Shown: positions 43,702-53,295 of the stretch, one piece after another | How the letters are laid out: every line of letters starts with the position of its first letter | How positions within the stretch are numbered: position 1 is the stretch's first letter | Origin: Bacteroidaceae bacterium | GTDB lineage: Bacteria; Bacteroidota; Bacteroidia; Bacteroidales; Bacteroidaceae | DNA length: 64,000 nucleotides | Reading direction: 5' to 3' | Assembly (NCBI GenBank): GCA_017458585.1 | Contig: JAFTAJ010000042.1 | Location: 36,647-100,646 of the forward strand | Notes under the pieces: generated by a model | What the model was told of the DNA's origin: nothing | The model's input: only the letters and a program-made list of their open reading frames with translations | Database searches by the model: none | Made by a program: the position numbers and the translations under genes

Positions 43702-44139
43702 CTATGGTAGGAACTCGCTTATGTCGCGACCCATGTGCTGAATCTCGCGTACCACACTCGAGCTGATGCATGCCAGCTCGGGGCGGCTGAACAGCAATAC
43801 TGTCTCCACTCCGCTCAATCGATAGTTCATGTCGGCGATGTCGCGCTCATACTCGTAGTCCTTCATCGAGCGAACGCCACGCAATATGAACTGTGCGTCT
43901 TGCTCACGGGCAAAATCGACGGTTAGTCCTGTGTAGGCGCACACCCCTACCCTGTCGTCGTAGGCATAGAGCGCGTCGATGGTTGCCAGGCGTGTGTCGG
44001 TGCCCTCTGCGGGTTGCTTGTTCTCATTTACGCCTACGGCTATCACTATGCGGTCGAATATCTCAAGTCCGCGAGCCACTATGTCAGCATGCCCCTTGGT
44101 GAAGGGGTCGAATGTTCCGGGGAAGATTGCTGTTTTCAT
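43702..44139 (-). CDS. coaD: Phosphopantetheine adenylyltransferase
   Basis: A 145-residue nucleotidyltransferase converting 4'-phosphopantetheine and ATP to dephospho-CoA. 'IFPGTFDPFTKGHADIV' contains the T/HxGH-like nucleotidyl-transfer motif, and 'LRGVRSMKDYEYERDIADMN' and 'ISSSVVREI' are CoaD signatures. It works after CoaBC, encoded at 56274-57476 in the same window. It is 24 bp after parE in the minus-strand run. Confidence 0.95.
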   Translation of the reverse strand: MKTAIFPGTFDPFTKGHADIVARGLEIFDRIVIAVGVNENKQPAEGTDTRLATIDALYAYDDRVGVCAYTGLTVDFAREQDAQFILRGVRSMKDYEYERDIADMNYRLSGVETVLLFSRPELACISSSVVREIQHMGRDISEFLP

Positions 44140-44163
44140 AGCTTTAATATTCTTGATTTATAA

Positions 44164-46206
44164 TCATTCGTCTGGAATGAAATCTTCGTCGGGTTTGTCC
44201 TCCTCGATGACGAGGTTGTTGATGATGAAGCTTTGTCGCTCGGGCGTGTTCTTGCCCATGTAGTAGCTGAGGAGGTCTTTCACCTGATCAGTCTTGTGCA
44301 AGCTCACCTGCTCAAGCCTTATGTCGGGGCCGATAAACTCCTTGAACTCATCGGGAGATATCTCGCCGAGACCTTTGAATCGCGTAATCTGTGGGTCGGG
44401 GCCCAGCTCATTAATAGCGCTGACGCGCTCCTCCTCTGAGTAGCAGTAACGGGTGATATACTCTGAGCGCTCGTTGCTGTTGCGCTTCTTGAGCAGCGCA
44501 GCACCTGCCGCATCGTCGTCAATCTTTGGCGCCTTAGTTGCGGAGCGCACCTTCTTCTTATTGTTGCGCACACGGAAGAGAGGGGTCTGCAAGATATACA
44601 CATGCCCCTTCTTGATAAGGTCTGGGAAGAACTGGAGGAAGAATGTCAGCATAAGCAGGCGTATGTGCATGCCATCGACATCAGCATCTGTGGCCACGAT
44701 AACCTTGTTGTAGCGCAGTCCGTCAAGTCCGTCCTCGATATTGAGCGCGGCCTGCAGCAAGTTGAACTCCTCGTTCTTATACACCAGTTCCTTGCTCTCG
44801 CCGTAGCTGTTGTAGGGCTTTCCTCTGAGGCTGAACACGGCTTGTGTCTGTGCGTCGCGGCACTTGGTGATGGAGCCGCTGGCGGAGAGTCCCTCGGTGA
44901 TGAATATCGCGGTGTCAAGGCGCGGGTCGTTATCGGACTCTTCTGCCCCTCGTCTGGACTTGGGAGCGGGGTCGTTATAGTGGACGATGCAGTCCCGCAG
45001 TTTGGGATTGTTGATGTTTATCTTCTTCTGCTTCTCCTTGGCTGCCTTGGACACGACGCTGGCCATCGCCTTGCGGTCGCGCTCCGACTCCTGTATCTTC
45101 TTCTGTATTTCTTCCGCCGTCTCGGGGTGCATGTGCAAGAAGTTGTCGACATTTTTCTTGATGAAATCGCCCACAAACTTGTTAACACTCACGCCCGACA
45201 GGGGGAAGGGTTTGCCGGCAGTGTCTTTCTCAGGTGCCATAGTAAGCGACCCCAGTTTTGTCTTCGTCTGGCTCTCAAACACGGGGTCTATCACCCTTAT
45301 CGCTATTGCAGCGACCAGTCCGTTGCGGATGTCGACGGGCTCGTAGTTCTTGCCGAGGTGCTCTTTGATGGCCTTGGCGATATGCTCCTTGAAGGCGCTC
45401 TGGTGGGTACCGCCCTGGGTGGTATGCTGACCATTGACATAGGAGTAGTACTCCTCGCCGTTCTGACTGGCATGGGTGAAAGCGATGTCTATGCCGTCGC
45501 CCCTGAGATGCACTATATCGTAGAGGGCAGTGTTGGTCATATTGTCGTTGAGGAGATCCTCCAGTCCGTTGCGGCTGACGATGCGATGATTGTTATAGAT
45601 GATGGAGAGACCAGTATTGAGGTATGTATAGTTGCGGAGCAGTCCCTCCACATGCTCGCTGCGGAACTTGAAGTTCTTGAACAGCGTAGGATCGGGCTCA
45701 AAGTAGATGTAGGTACCGTTTTCCTCGTCGCTGCTACCTGTGGTGTCGTCTGTCAGTTTGCCTCGCTCGAACACCACCTCATGATACTGACCGTCGCGGT
45801 AGCTGCGCGCCACAAACTTCTGACTCAGCGCATTGACGGCCTTGAGGCCCACACCGTTGAGACCTACGCTGGCGGTGAAGACAGAGGTGTCGTACTTGGC
45901 GCCAGTGTTAAGGCGGCTCACCGCATTGAGCAGAGAGCCCAGAGGAATACCGCGACCATAGTCGCGCACCATAGCACTCAGGTCGTCCTTTACCTCCACC
46001 TCGATACGTTTACCAAATCCCTCGTTGAATTCGTCAATACTGTTGTCGATAGTCTCCTTGAGCAACACATAGATACCATCCTCGCGATAGGAACCGTCGC
46101 CGAGGCGGCCGATATACATACCCGGTCTGCGCCGAATATGCTCCATGTCTTCCAAGTGGATTATCGACTCGTCACCATAGTTTATATTTTTCTGTTCTTC
46201 AGACAT
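44164..46206 (-). CDS. parE: DNA topoisomerase IV subunit B
   Basis: A 680-residue GyrB homologue with GHKL ATPase ('[16 protein letters not shown]', '[16 protein letters not shown]'), transducer and TOPRIM domains. It is ParE and not a second GyrB: the N-terminal '[20 protein letters not shown]' and C-terminal extension are those of Bacteroidetes ParE. The TOPRIM signature reads EGLSASGS where GyrB has EGDSAGGS, and the metal-binding DADVDG is intact. With ParC (not seen) it decatenates chromosomes. It starts just after the GNAT gene (3-bp gap). Confidence 0.92.
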   Translation of the reverse strand: MSEEQKNINYGDESIIHLEDMEHIRRRPGMYIGRLGDGSYREDGIYVLLKETIDNSIDEFNEGFGKRIEVEVKDDLSAMVRDYGRGIPLGSLLNAVSRLNTGAKYDTSVFTASVGLNGVGLKAVNALSQKFVARSYRDGQYHEVVFERGKLTDDTTGSSDEENGTYIYFEPDPTLFKNFKFRSEHVEGLLRNYTYLNTGLSIIYNNHRIVSRNGLEDLLNDNMTNTALYDIVHLRGDGIDIAFTHASQNGEEYYSYVNGQHTTQGGTHQSAFKEHIAKAIKEHLGKNYEPVDIRNGLVAAIAIRVIDPVFESQTKTKLGSLTMAPEKDTAGKPFPLSGVSVNKFVGDFIKKNVDNFLHMHPETAEEIQKKIQESERDRKAMASVVSKAAKEKQKKININNPKLRDCIVHYNDPAPKSRRGAEESDNDPRLDTAIFITEGLSASGSITKCRDAQTQAVFSLRGKPYNSYGESKELVYKNEEFNLLQAALNIEDGLDGLRYNKVIVATDADVDGMHIRLLMLTFFLQFFPDLIKKGHVYILQTPLFRVRNNKKKVRSATKAPKIDDDAAGAALLKKRNSNERSEYITRYCYSEEERVSAINELGPDPQITRFKGLGEISPDEFKEFIGPDIRLEQVSLHKTDQVKDLLSYYMGKNTPERQSFIINNLVIEEDKPDEDFIPDE

Positions 46207-46209
46207 TAT

Positions 46210-47355
46210 TTAGTTCTTATTTCCAATTTCCTTCGTATAACAGCGGCGGCGCTTGTGCACCCGGTTCTCCAGATACTGCCACTGCGACTGCACTTTCTCG
46301 TTCACTTCCAGCTCGGGGTTAGTCTCACCCCACTCGAAGCCCTTCTTAATATATATAGGTATGAGGTCAGCAAACATGATGGCGTTGACTCCCTTACCCT
46401 GATACTCAGGCTTGATAGCTATAAGCAGGAGGTCGAGTATTGGCGGACGCTTGATAAACAGCGCCTTGAGCAGATGCCACCAACCGAAGGGCCATAGCTT
46501 GCCTTTGGCACGCTGCAGAGCCGTAGAGAGGGAAGCCATCGATATGCCCACACCTACCAGTTCGCCTTGCTCGTTCTCCACCAGAGTAACCATGTCGAGG
46601 TCGAGGATAGGCAGGTATTCGTTGATGTATTGGTCTATCTGCCCCTTGGTCATCTCCGAATAGCCGAACAAGGGCTTGTAGGCCTCATTCACGAGATCGA
46701 AAATCTTGTAGCCCAGACCGGTGCGGCGTATCTCCTTAACGCTCTTGAGCTTGCGCACGTGGAGGTTCATACGCTGCATCACGATGCGGGCAATCTTCTC
46801 ATACTGCTCAGGCAGACGCTCGGGCACCTTCAGCTTCAGCTCAATCCAGTCAGCCATCTTGTCAAGCCCAAGCTGCTCCATGTGGCGAGGGTAGTAAGGG
46901 TAGTTGTAGATGGTGGCCATCGTGCTCAGCTCGTCGAAGCCTTCTATCAGCATGCCCTCGGCATCCATGTCGGTGAAGCCCAGCGGGCCCTCCATGGTAG
47001 TCATGCCGTGCTCACGCCCCCACTGCTCCACGGCATCGAGCAAGGCACGGCTCACGTCGAGGTCGTCGATGAAGTCTATCCAACCGAAGCGCACAGCCTT
47101 CTTGTTCCAGGTATCGTTAGCCTTATGGTTGATAATGGCAGCCACACGCCCCACCATCTTGCCATCGTGGTAAGCGAGGAAAAACTCCGACTCACAAAAC
47201 TCGTAAGCAGGGTTCTTGTCGTGCCGAAAAGTCTTCATGATGTCGCTATATAAATCGGGCACCGAAAAGGGGTTTCCTTTGTACAACTCGTAGTTGAAAC
47301 GCGCGAACCTCTTCAGTTCCCTCATAGTGCTGACTTTTCGTATTGTCGGAATCAT
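46210..47355 (-). CDS. GNAT-fold acyltransferase-like protein
   Basis: A 381-residue protein of a conserved Bacteroidetes family. 'RFARFNYELYKGNPFSVPDL' and 'EFFLAYHDGKMVGRVAAIIN' match the first half of an N-acyltransferase domain, and 'LLLIAIKPEYQGKGVNAIMF' with 'EWGETNPELEVNEKVQSQW' is an acyl-CoA-binding motif of a second GNAT-like half. The substrate is unknown. Start 47355 is preferred to 47451, because a consensus promoter (TTTG-19-TATTTTTG, 47391-47421) lies just upstream and inside the longer frame. It heads the run with parE, coaD, S41, ruvB and ybeY. Confidence 0.8.
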   Translation of the reverse strand: MIPTIRKVSTMRELKRFARFNYELYKGNPFSVPDLYSDIMKTFRHDKNPAYEFCESEFFLAYHDGKMVGRVAAIINHKANDTWNKKAVRFGWIDFIDDLDVSRALLDAVEQWGREHGMTTMEGPLGFTDMDAEGMLIEGFDELSTMATIYNYPYYPRHMEQLGLDKMADWIELKLKVPERLPEQYEKIARIVMQRMNLHVRKLKSVKEIRRTGLGYKIFDLVNEAYKPLFGYSEMTKGQIDQYINEYLPILDLDMVTLVENEQGELVGVGISMASLSTALQRAKGKLWPFGWWHLLKALFIKRPPILDLLLIAIKPEYQGKGVNAIMFADLIPIYIKKGFEWGETNPELEVNEKVQSQWQYLENRVHKRRRCYTKEIGNKN

Positions 47356-47390
47356 TGCTGTTTTCTGTAATAATTGAAGTTCAACAGCTA

Positions 47391-47421
47391 CAAAAATACA
47401 CATTTTTTGGCACGTGGCAAA
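47391..47421 (-). promoter_or_regulatory. Promoter of the GNAT-parE-coaD-ruvB-ybeY operon
   Basis: On the minus strand TTTG (47418-47421) and TATTTTTG (47391-47398) are 19 bp apart, giving a leader of about 30 nt. Confidence 0.7.
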
Positions 47422-47531
47422 CCTCCGCACATCTAAAAACGACTTTTTCAACCATAATCACAAAAAAACAGCAACTTTTTGCGTCAAAACAGGCAAAAAA
47501 AACGCCGTTTCTCATAAAAACGCAAACAAAA

Positions 47532-47563
47532 CTTGGTCAGGAAAAAGGAACGCACTACTTTTG
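47532..47563 (+). promoter_or_regulatory. Promoter of the OmpA-domain protein gene
   Basis: CTTG (47532-47535) and TACTTTTG (47556-47563) are 20 bp apart, about 40 bp before the ATG at 47605. Confidence 0.6.
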
Positions 47564-47604
47564 TTTGGAATACGCTTTAAAACATCAATATAATCATCCT
47601 TCTC

Positions 47605-48027
47605 ATGAAAAAAGCAACCCTATCCCTCTTCGCTGCAGTGCTCATGGCCACAACTGCGATAAACGCGCAAAACCCCACACCCGCCATCAGAAGCATACAA
47701 GAGTATATCTTCTTCAATATCCGCTCGACCAAGATTCAAGCTTCCGAATACGACAAAATCGAGCGTGTGGTCAAATTCCTCAAGGATTATCCCGATGCCA
47801 ACATAACGATTACCGGCTTTGCCGATGCCAAGACGGACAATCACAAAAGAAATATGAAATACTCGCAAAAGCGTGCCGATAAACTCAAGAAACTCCTCAC
47901 TGGCAAATATATCATTGACCCCTCACGCATTACCACCGATGCCAAGGACGACACTATGCAGCCCTTTGTTGAGAATGAAAAAAACCGCCTTGCTATCGTG
48001 ACCGGAGAAGTCAGAATCCTTCCGTAG
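47605..48027 (+). CDS. Small exported OmpA C-terminal-like domain protein
   Basis: A 140-residue protein: signal peptide (ends INAQ) and one OmpA-like domain ('ANITITGFADAKTDNHKRNM', 'SQKRADKLKKLL', 'RITTDAKDD', 'ENEKNRLAIV'). Such domains bind peptidoglycan through a diaminopimelate-binding Asp and Arg, and both are recognisable here (D in GFAD, R in KNR). No barrel or lipobox is present, so it is a free periplasmic protein. It has its own promoter. No terminator was seen before the GT9 gene, which has a -7 element of its own. Confidence 0.8.
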   Translation: MKKATLSLFAAVLMATTAINAQNPTPAIRSIQEYIFFNIRSTKIQASEYDKIERVVKFLKDYPDANITITGFADAKTDNHKRNMKYSQKRADKLKKLLTGKYIIDPSRITTDAKDDTMQPFVENEKNRLAIVTGEVRILP

Positions 48028-48069
48028 CAAAAAAAATGCTTTTTTCGCGCTCAGTCGGCGAGAAATTTG

Positions 48070-48077
48070 TAACTTCG
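48070..48077 (+). promoter_or_regulatory. -7 element of the GT9/acyltransferase operon
   Basis: TAACTTCG lies 8 bp before the ATG at 48086. A TTTC-like -33 is too far at 23 bp. Confidence 0.4.
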
Positions 48078-48085
48078 CAGCAATT

Positions 48086-49126
48086 ATGGCAAACATTCTG
48101 GCGATAAGGTTTTCTGCGCTGGGTGATGTGGCGATGACCATGGCTGTATTGAAGTCGTTTGCTGACCAACACCCTAATGACCACATCACTCTGTTGAGCC
48201 GCCCCATGGCTAGTGCACTGGTGGAGCGACTGCCAAGCAATGTGCACCTGCGCTCAGTGGACCTGTCTGACTACAAGGGATTGGGCGGTCTGCGCCGTCT
48301 CAGCCGCGAACTTATGGGAGAAGGCTACGATGTGCTGGTGGACTGGCACGACGTGCTTCGTAGCAAGGTCATCCGCTTCTTCTTTAAGCGGGCAGAGCAC
48401 AAGGTGGCGGTAGTGGACAAGGGGCGCAAGGAGCGTAAGCTTCTCACTCAGCGTCGCCACAAGGTGATGATGCAGCTCACCACCTCGCCGGAGCGCTACG
48501 CCAACGCGCTGGCAGATGCCGGCTACCCCGTCACATTGGAGCCTTACCGCATGTTTGACGACAAGCGGGCCGACATCTCCGACCTGAGCGATATCGTGGG
48601 TAAAAAAGCGGACGGCGACATCTGGGTAGGCATAGCTCCCTTCGCCGCCCATCAAGGAAAGATCTATCCGCTGCCACTCATGGAGGAGGTCATCAGGCAA
48701 CTGGGGTCTCACGGCGTGAGGGTATTCCTCTTCGGCAACGGCGACCAAGAGCGCCAATGGTGCGACGGGGTGGAGGCCGAAAACCCGTTTGTCACCTCGC
48801 TGATTGGCAAGAGCGACTTGCGCAAGGAGCTACGACTGATCAACAATATGGATGTGATGGTCACCATGGACTCTGCCAATATGCACCTTAGCGCGCTGGC
48901 TGGCACTAAAACAGTGAGTATCTGGGGTGCGACGCATCCGTTTGCGGGATTCTGTGGCCAGCAGGTAGAGGGTAGCGCGAAGGTGCAGATCCATGAGCTG
49001 GACTGCCGACCGTGCTCCATTTTCGGCAACAAGAAATGCATGTACGGCGACTATCGCTGCATGACAGCCATCGCGCCGCAACTGGTGGTGCAGCAGATAT
49101 TGGAAACTATAAAATCAAAGAAATAG
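48086..49126 (+). CDS. Glycosyltransferase family 9 (heptosyltransferase-like)
   Basis: A 346-residue GT-B enzyme of the ADP-heptose:LPS heptosyltransferase family. 'ILAIRFSALGDVAMTMAVLK' opens the N-terminal domain, 'GIAPFAAHQGKIYPLPLMEE' and 'INNMDVMVTMDSANMHLSAL' the sugar-nucleotide site. A C-terminal cluster of cysteines ('ELDCRPCSIFGNKKCMYGDYRC') may bind a metal. It probably adds a sugar to the LPS core on the inner leaflet. The lipid A acyltransferase gene follows 4 bp later, in line with LPS work. Confidence 0.88.
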   Translation: MANILAIRFSALGDVAMTMAVLKSFADQHPNDHITLLSRPMASALVERLPSNVHLRSVDLSDYKGLGGLRRLSRELMGEGYDVLVDWHDVLRSKVIRFFFKRAEHKVAVVDKGRKERKLLTQRRHKVMMQLTTSPERYANALADAGYPVTLEPYRMFDDKRADISDLSDIVGKKADGDIWVGIAPFAAHQGKIYPLPLMEEVIRQLGSHGVRVFLFGNGDQERQWCDGVEAENPFVTSLIGKSDLRKELRLINNMDVMVTMDSANMHLSALAGTKTVSIWGATHPFAGFCGQQVEGSAKVQIHELDCRPCSIFGNKKCMYGDYRCMTAIAPQLVVQQILETIKSKK

Positions 49127-49130
49127 AACT

Positions 49131-50006
49131 ATGACATACAAACTACTATATTCCCTCTTATATCTCATATCACTGCTACCGATGTGGATTCACTACCGCA
49201 TCAGCGACCTGATGTTCCCCCTTATATATTATATAATAAGGTATAGGCGTAAGGTGGTGAGGAAGAATCTCACGCGTAGCTTCCCCGAAAGAAGTGGCGC
49301 CGAGATCAAGAAGATTGAGAGAAAATTCTATCGCTTCTTCTGCGACTATATTGTAGAGAACATCAAGTCGCTTACTATCAAGAAGGAAAATATGATGAAG
49401 CGCATGGAGTTCCGCAATGTAGAACTCATCAGCGAGTGCTTCGAGAAGAAACAACTCATCTTCCTCTACCTTGCCCACTTCTGCAACTGGGAGTATATCG
49501 CATCGCTCAACTGGTGGATGCCTGAGGGCACGAGCACTGCACAGCTGTACTCGAAGCTGCACAGCGACAGCATGGATCACCTGTTTTACGACATACGCCA
49601 ACGGTACGGCGGCGAGAATATCAATAAGAAAGAGGCTCTGCGTCGCATCATGGCCATCAAAAACGAGGGCAAAAAGGTGCTGATAGGCTTTATCTCCGAC
49701 CAAGCTCCCAAGCGCGAGAACATACACCTGTGGGTAGATTTCCTACATCAAGACACTCCCGTCTTTACCGGCACTGAGCGAATAGCCAAAAAAGTGGATG
49801 CCGCCATACTCTACGGCAGGATGCACCGCAGGAAGCGCGGCCACTACATATGTGAATTATTGCCCATAACCGATAATGTGCAGCAGTACCCCGAGCACGA
49901 ACTGACGCGCCATTATATGCAAATGCTCGAAGAGGACATACGCATCGAGCCGGCACGATGGCTATGGAGCCACAATCGATGGAAGAGGCAAAGAGACAAT
50001 AACTAG
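49131..50006 (+). CDS. Lipid A biosynthesis acyltransferase (LpxL/HtrB family)
   Basis: A 291-residue inner-membrane protein with an N-terminal membrane segment (about residues 4-22) and the acyltransferase motif H-x4-E in 'YLAHFCNWEYIASLNWW'. Then comes 'GFISDQAPKRENIHLWVDF', and the C-terminal 'PARWLWSHNRWKR' is the classic end of the LpxL family. It transfers a secondary acyl chain to lipid A or, in Bacteroidetes, an acyl group to related lipids. It follows the GT9 gene by 4 bp and precedes the exported EEP protein by 10 bp. Confidence 0.9.
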   Translation: MTYKLLYSLLYLISLLPMWIHYRISDLMFPLIYYIIRYRRKVVRKNLTRSFPERSGAEIKKIERKFYRFFCDYIVENIKSLTIKKENMMKRMEFRNVELISECFEKKQLIFLYLAHFCNWEYIASLNWWMPEGTSTAQLYSKLHSDSMDHLFYDIRQRYGGENINKKEALRRIMAIKNEGKKVLIGFISDQAPKRENIHLWVDFLHQDTPVFTGTERIAKKVDAAILYGRMHRRKRGHYICELLPITDNVQQYPEHELTRHYMQMLEEDIRIEPARWLWSHNRWKRQRDNN

Positions 50007-50016
50007 ACAACCGACA

Positions 50017-50874
50017 ATGAAAAGAATAATATCCATAATCATTTTGCTTACCGTCTGCATTGCAGTCACATGGGCGCAGCGGCAGAAGCCTGTGACAGCA
50101 CGGGTGTTGACGCTGAACATCCGCACAGAGAACAAGGGCGATGGGCGCAACAACTGGGAGATGCGCTACCAGGAGGTAGGCGGCTTCATCAATAAAAACA
50201 AATGCGACATAGTGGGACTGCAAGAGGTGAGGCACCGTCAGCTACTCGACCTGAACAAGTTGCTCGAGGGCTACAGTTATGTAGGTGTAGGGCGCGATGA
50301 CGGCAAAGAGGGCGGTGAATACACCCCCATATTCTACAGCAGCACACGCTTCAACCTGCTGGGTAACGGCACCTTCTGGCTATCGCCCACCCCCTCGGTG
50401 CCTTCCTACGGATGGGGCGCTGCCTACCGCCGCATAGCCACATGGGCCATACTGCAGGACAAGGAAACAATGAAGAGCATCATAGTGCTCAACACCCATC
50501 TGGACAACAGCAGCGAGAAGGCCCGCATCAACGGCGCAGCACTCATCAAGGAGCGCATCAGCCGTATGAACAATGAGTTGCCTGTAATCATCATGGGCGA
50601 CATGAACTCTACAAGCGACAGTCAGGCGTATGCTAAGATGGCCACCGCCATCTTCCCGATGCAGGATGCCAGCAAGACAGGCAAGCAGACTAAAGGGCCG
50701 GACTACACCTTCCACGCCTTCGGCCAACTGGATGAAGACAAGCGCACGAAAGTGGACTATATCTTCCTATCAGACCAAGTGAGGGTGAAGGCCTCGGCGA
50801 TACACGACTCCAGTCTCGGCAAGGGCGCCTATATCTCTGACCATAATGCCGTAAGTGCAGACATTGTGTTCTGA
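50017..50874 (+). CDS. Exported endonuclease/exonuclease/phosphatase family protein
   Basis: A 285-residue protein with signal peptide (ends TWAQ) and an EEP fold: 'RVLTLNIRTENKGDG', 'CDIVGLQEVRHRQ', 'IVLNTHLDNSSEKAR', 'PVIIMGDMNSTSDS' and 'SDHNAVSADI' supply the metal-binding and catalytic Asn, Glu, Asp and His residues. It should hydrolyse a phosphodiester or phosphomonoester outside the cytoplasm; nucleic acids, phospholipids and sugar phosphates are all possible. It is the third gene behind GT9 and the acyltransferase, so it may belong to the envelope operon. Confidence 0.88.
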   Translation: MKRIISIIILLTVCIAVTWAQRQKPVTARVLTLNIRTENKGDGRNNWEMRYQEVGGFINKNKCDIVGLQEVRHRQLLDLNKLLEGYSYVGVGRDDGKEGGEYTPIFYSSTRFNLLGNGTFWLSPTPSVPSYGWGAAYRRIATWAILQDKETMKSIIVLNTHLDNSSEKARINGAALIKERISRMNNELPVIIMGDMNSTSDSQAYAKMATAIFPMQDASKTGKQTKGPDYTFHAFGQLDEDKRTKVDYIFLSDQVRVKASAIHDSSLGKGAYISDHNAVSADIVF

Positions 50875-50932
50875 AAATAGAGAAAAAATCATTTTTCCTG
50901 CCATAAAATAGACAGGCATATCAAAAAAACAC

Positions 50933-50940
50933 TATCTTTG
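50933..50940 (+). promoter_or_regulatory. -7 element of tdh-metY
   Basis: TATCTTTG ends 45 bp before the tdh ATG. No TTTG at the expected -33 position. Confidence 0.5.
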
Positions 50941-50985
50941 CAGTTTAGATAATAAACAACAAAACCTAACAAAACATACACAACA

Positions 50986-51942
50986 ATGAAAAAAATCCTT
51001 ATTATCGGCGCCACCGGCCAGATAGGCTCAGAACTGACGATGACGCTTCGCAGCATCTATGGCGGCCAGAATGTAGTGGCTGGCTATATTATTGGTGCTG
51101 AGCCTAAGGGCGAGCTGCTGGAGAGCGGCCCTGCCGAAGTATGTGATGTAACTGACGGTCCGGCTATCAGTGCAGTAGTTAAGAAGTATGGCATCGACAC
51201 CATCTACAACCTCGCCGCGCTGCTGTCGGTAGTGGCAGAGGGTAAGCCCAAACTCGCTTGGAAGATAGGTATCGACGGGCTGTGGAACGTGCTTGAGGTG
51301 GCACGCGAAAACGACTGCGCCGTCTTCACGCCCAGTTCGATTGGCTCCTTCGGTCCCAACACTCCGCACGTGATGACTCCGCAAGATACCATCCAGCGCC
51401 CCCGCACTATGTACGGCGTCACCAAGGTGACCACCGAGCTACTGTCTGACTACTTCTTCCTGAAGTATGGCGTTGACACTCGCGCCGTGCGTTTCCCCGG
51501 CGTTATATCTAATGTTACCCCTCCGGGTGGCGGCACCACTGACTATGCAGTGGATATCTACTACTACGCTGTACGCGGCGAGAAGTTTACCTGCCCCATT
51601 AAGGAAGGTACGCTGATGGATATGATCTACATGCCAGACGCCCTCAAGGCAGCCATCGACATTATGGAAGCCGACCCCAGCCGACTTATCCACCGCAACG
51701 CCTTCAACATCGCCTCCATGAGTTTCGCACCAGAGACCATCTATGCCTCTATCAAGAAGTATAAGCCCGACTTTGAAATGGTGTATGATGTTGACCCGCT
51801 CAAGCAGAGTATTGCTGACTCATGGCCCGACTGCATGGACGACTCCTGCGCCCGCAAAGAGTGGGACTGGAAGCCCGTGTATGACCTCGACGGCATGACA
51901 CGCGACATGCTCGAGAAACTGCCCGCCAGAATACTCAAATAA
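50986..51942 (+). CDS. L-threonine 3-dehydrogenase, SDR (epimerase-like) type
   Basis: A 318-residue extended SDR. 'LIIGATGQIGSELTMTLR' binds NAD, 'IYNLAALLSVVAEGKPKLAW' and 'FTPSSIGSFGPNTPHVMTPQ' followed by 'TMYGVTKVTTEL' (catalytic Tyr and Lys) match the short-chain threonine dehydrogenase known from Bacteroidetes and archaea, not the zinc-dependent Tdh. It oxidises L-threonine to 2-amino-3-ketobutyrate. No kbl gene is next to it. metY follows in 5 bp, so threonine breakdown and sulfur amino acid synthesis, both tied to homoserine, are co-transcribed. Confidence 0.88.
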   Translation: MKKILIIGATGQIGSELTMTLRSIYGGQNVVAGYIIGAEPKGELLESGPAEVCDVTDGPAISAVVKKYGIDTIYNLAALLSVVAEGKPKLAWKIGIDGLWNVLEVARENDCAVFTPSSIGSFGPNTPHVMTPQDTIQRPRTMYGVTKVTTELLSDYFFLKYGVDTRAVRFPGVISNVTPPGGGTTDYAVDIYYYAVRGEKFTCPIKEGTLMDMIYMPDALKAAIDIMEADPSRLIHRNAFNIASMSFAPETIYASIKKYKPDFEMVYDVDPLKQSIADSWPDCMDDSCARKEWDWKPVYDLDGMTRDMLEKLPARILK

Positions 51943-51947
51943 AAAAA

Positions 51948-53234
51948 ATGAAGAAGACCACACCAGGCACGATATGCGTGCAAGGTGGATGGAAACCCAG
52001 CAAGGGCGAGCCGCGCCAAGTCCCCATCTACCAGAGCACGACATTCAAGTATGACAACAGTGAGCAGATGGCCCGCCTCTTTGACCTCAAAGACAGCGGT
52101 TATTTTTACACACGCCTTGCCAACCCCACCAATGATGCCGTGGCTACCAAGATAGCACAGCTCGAAGGCGGAGTGGCAGCCATGCTCACCAGCAGCGGAC
52201 AAGCAGCCAGCTTCTTCGCAGTATTCAATATCTGCGAAAGCGGCGACCACTTCATCTCCGCCAACAGCATCTATGGCGGCACCTACAATCTATTTGGTGT
52301 GACTCTCAAGAAAATGGGTATAGAGTGCACCTTTGTTGATCCTGACTGCAGCGACGCAGAAATTGAAGCCGCCTTCCGTCCCAACACCAAGTGCTTCTTT
52401 GGAGAGACCATCTCCAATCCGGGCGGCAACGTGTTTGACATTGAGCGCTTTGCCCAGATGGCTCACCGCCACGGTGTGCCACTCATCATCGACAACACTT
52501 TCGCCACGCCTGTCAACTGCCGCCCGATAGAATGGGGAGCCGACATCGTGACCCATAGCACCACAAAGTATATGGACGGCCACGGCACTGCAGTAGGCGG
52601 AGTCATCGTTGATAGCGGCAACTTCGATTGGATGGCCCACGCCGACAAGTTTCCAGGACTGTGCAAGCCAGACGAGAGCTATCATGGCCTGACCTACGCT
52701 ACCGCCTTCGGTAAGCTGGCCTACATCACCAAGGCCACAGCACAACTGATGCGCGACCTCGGCTCGATACAGAGTCCGCAGAACGCCTTCCTGCTAAATA
52801 TGGGACTAGAGTCGCTGCACGTAAGGATGCAGCGCCACTGTGAGAACGCACAGAAGGTTGCCGAATTTCTGCATGACGATCCGCGCGTGGGCTGGATTAA
52901 CTATGCCGGACTGCCTGACAACAAATATTATCCGCTGGCGCAGAAATACCTGCCCAACGGTGGTTGCGGTGTGATTGCTTTTGGCCTCAAGGGTAGCCGC
53001 GAGGAGGCTATACGCTTTATGGACTCCCTCAAGTTTATCACCATCGTCACCCATGTGGCTGACGCCAAGACCTGTGTGCTGCACCCCGCGAGCCATACTC
53101 ACCGCCAACTCAGCGACGAACAATTGCGCGAGGCAGGCATAGCACCTGACCTCATCCGGCTTAGTGTTGGTCTGGAAGACATTGACGATATCCTGGCTGA
53201 CATCAAGCAGGCTCTCGATACAGCAGGAATATAA
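51948..53234 (+). CDS. metY: O-acetylhomoserine aminocarboxypropyltransferase / sulfhydrylase
   Basis: A 428-residue PLP enzyme of the Cys/Met metabolism family that makes homocysteine from O-acetylhomoserine and sulfide. 'IYQSTTFKYDNSEQM', 'YTRLANPTNDAVATKIAQLE', 'TSSGQAASFFAVF' and 'IDNTFATPVNCRPIEWGAD' are typical, and the PLP lysine is Lys207 in 'HSTTKYMDGHG'. The size (about 430) and sequence fit MetY rather than the shorter MetB/MetC. No S-box or other riboswitch is visible in front of tdh. A strong terminator follows. Confidence 0.93.
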   Translation: MKKTTPGTICVQGGWKPSKGEPRQVPIYQSTTFKYDNSEQMARLFDLKDSGYFYTRLANPTNDAVATKIAQLEGGVAAMLTSSGQAASFFAVFNICESGDHFISANSIYGGTYNLFGVTLKKMGIECTFVDPDCSDAEIEAAFRPNTKCFFGETISNPGGNVFDIERFAQMAHRHGVPLIIDNTFATPVNCRPIEWGADIVTHSTTKYMDGHGTAVGGVIVDSGNFDWMAHADKFPGLCKPDESYHGLTYATAFGKLAYITKATAQLMRDLGSIQSPQNAFLLNMGLESLHVRMQRHCENAQKVAEFLHDDPRVGWINYAGLPDNKYYPLAQKYLPNGGCGVIAFGLKGSREEAIRFMDSLKFITIVTHVADAKTCVLHPASHTHRQLSDEQLREAGIAPDLIRLSVGLEDIDDILADIKQALDTAGI

Positions 53235-53257
53235 GACTCCACTGCCCTACAGACACT

Positions 53258-53288
53258 AATCAGGCTCCGAGATTTTCGGAGCCTGATT
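53258..53288. terminator. Terminator between metY and the DUF3127 gene
   Basis: AATCAGGCTCCGA and TCGGAGCCTGATT form a 13-bp stem with a short loop. AT-rich tails on both sides serve the two converging genes. Confidence 0.9.
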
Positions 53289-53295
53289 TATTGTA

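Noticed and set aside
44602..46497. A 631-residue plus-strand ORF
   Set aside because: It is the antisense frame of parE.
50875..50985. A SAM or cobalamin riboswitch before tdh-metY
   Set aside because: The leader after the -7 element is only about 40 nt and AT-rich, too short for known classes.
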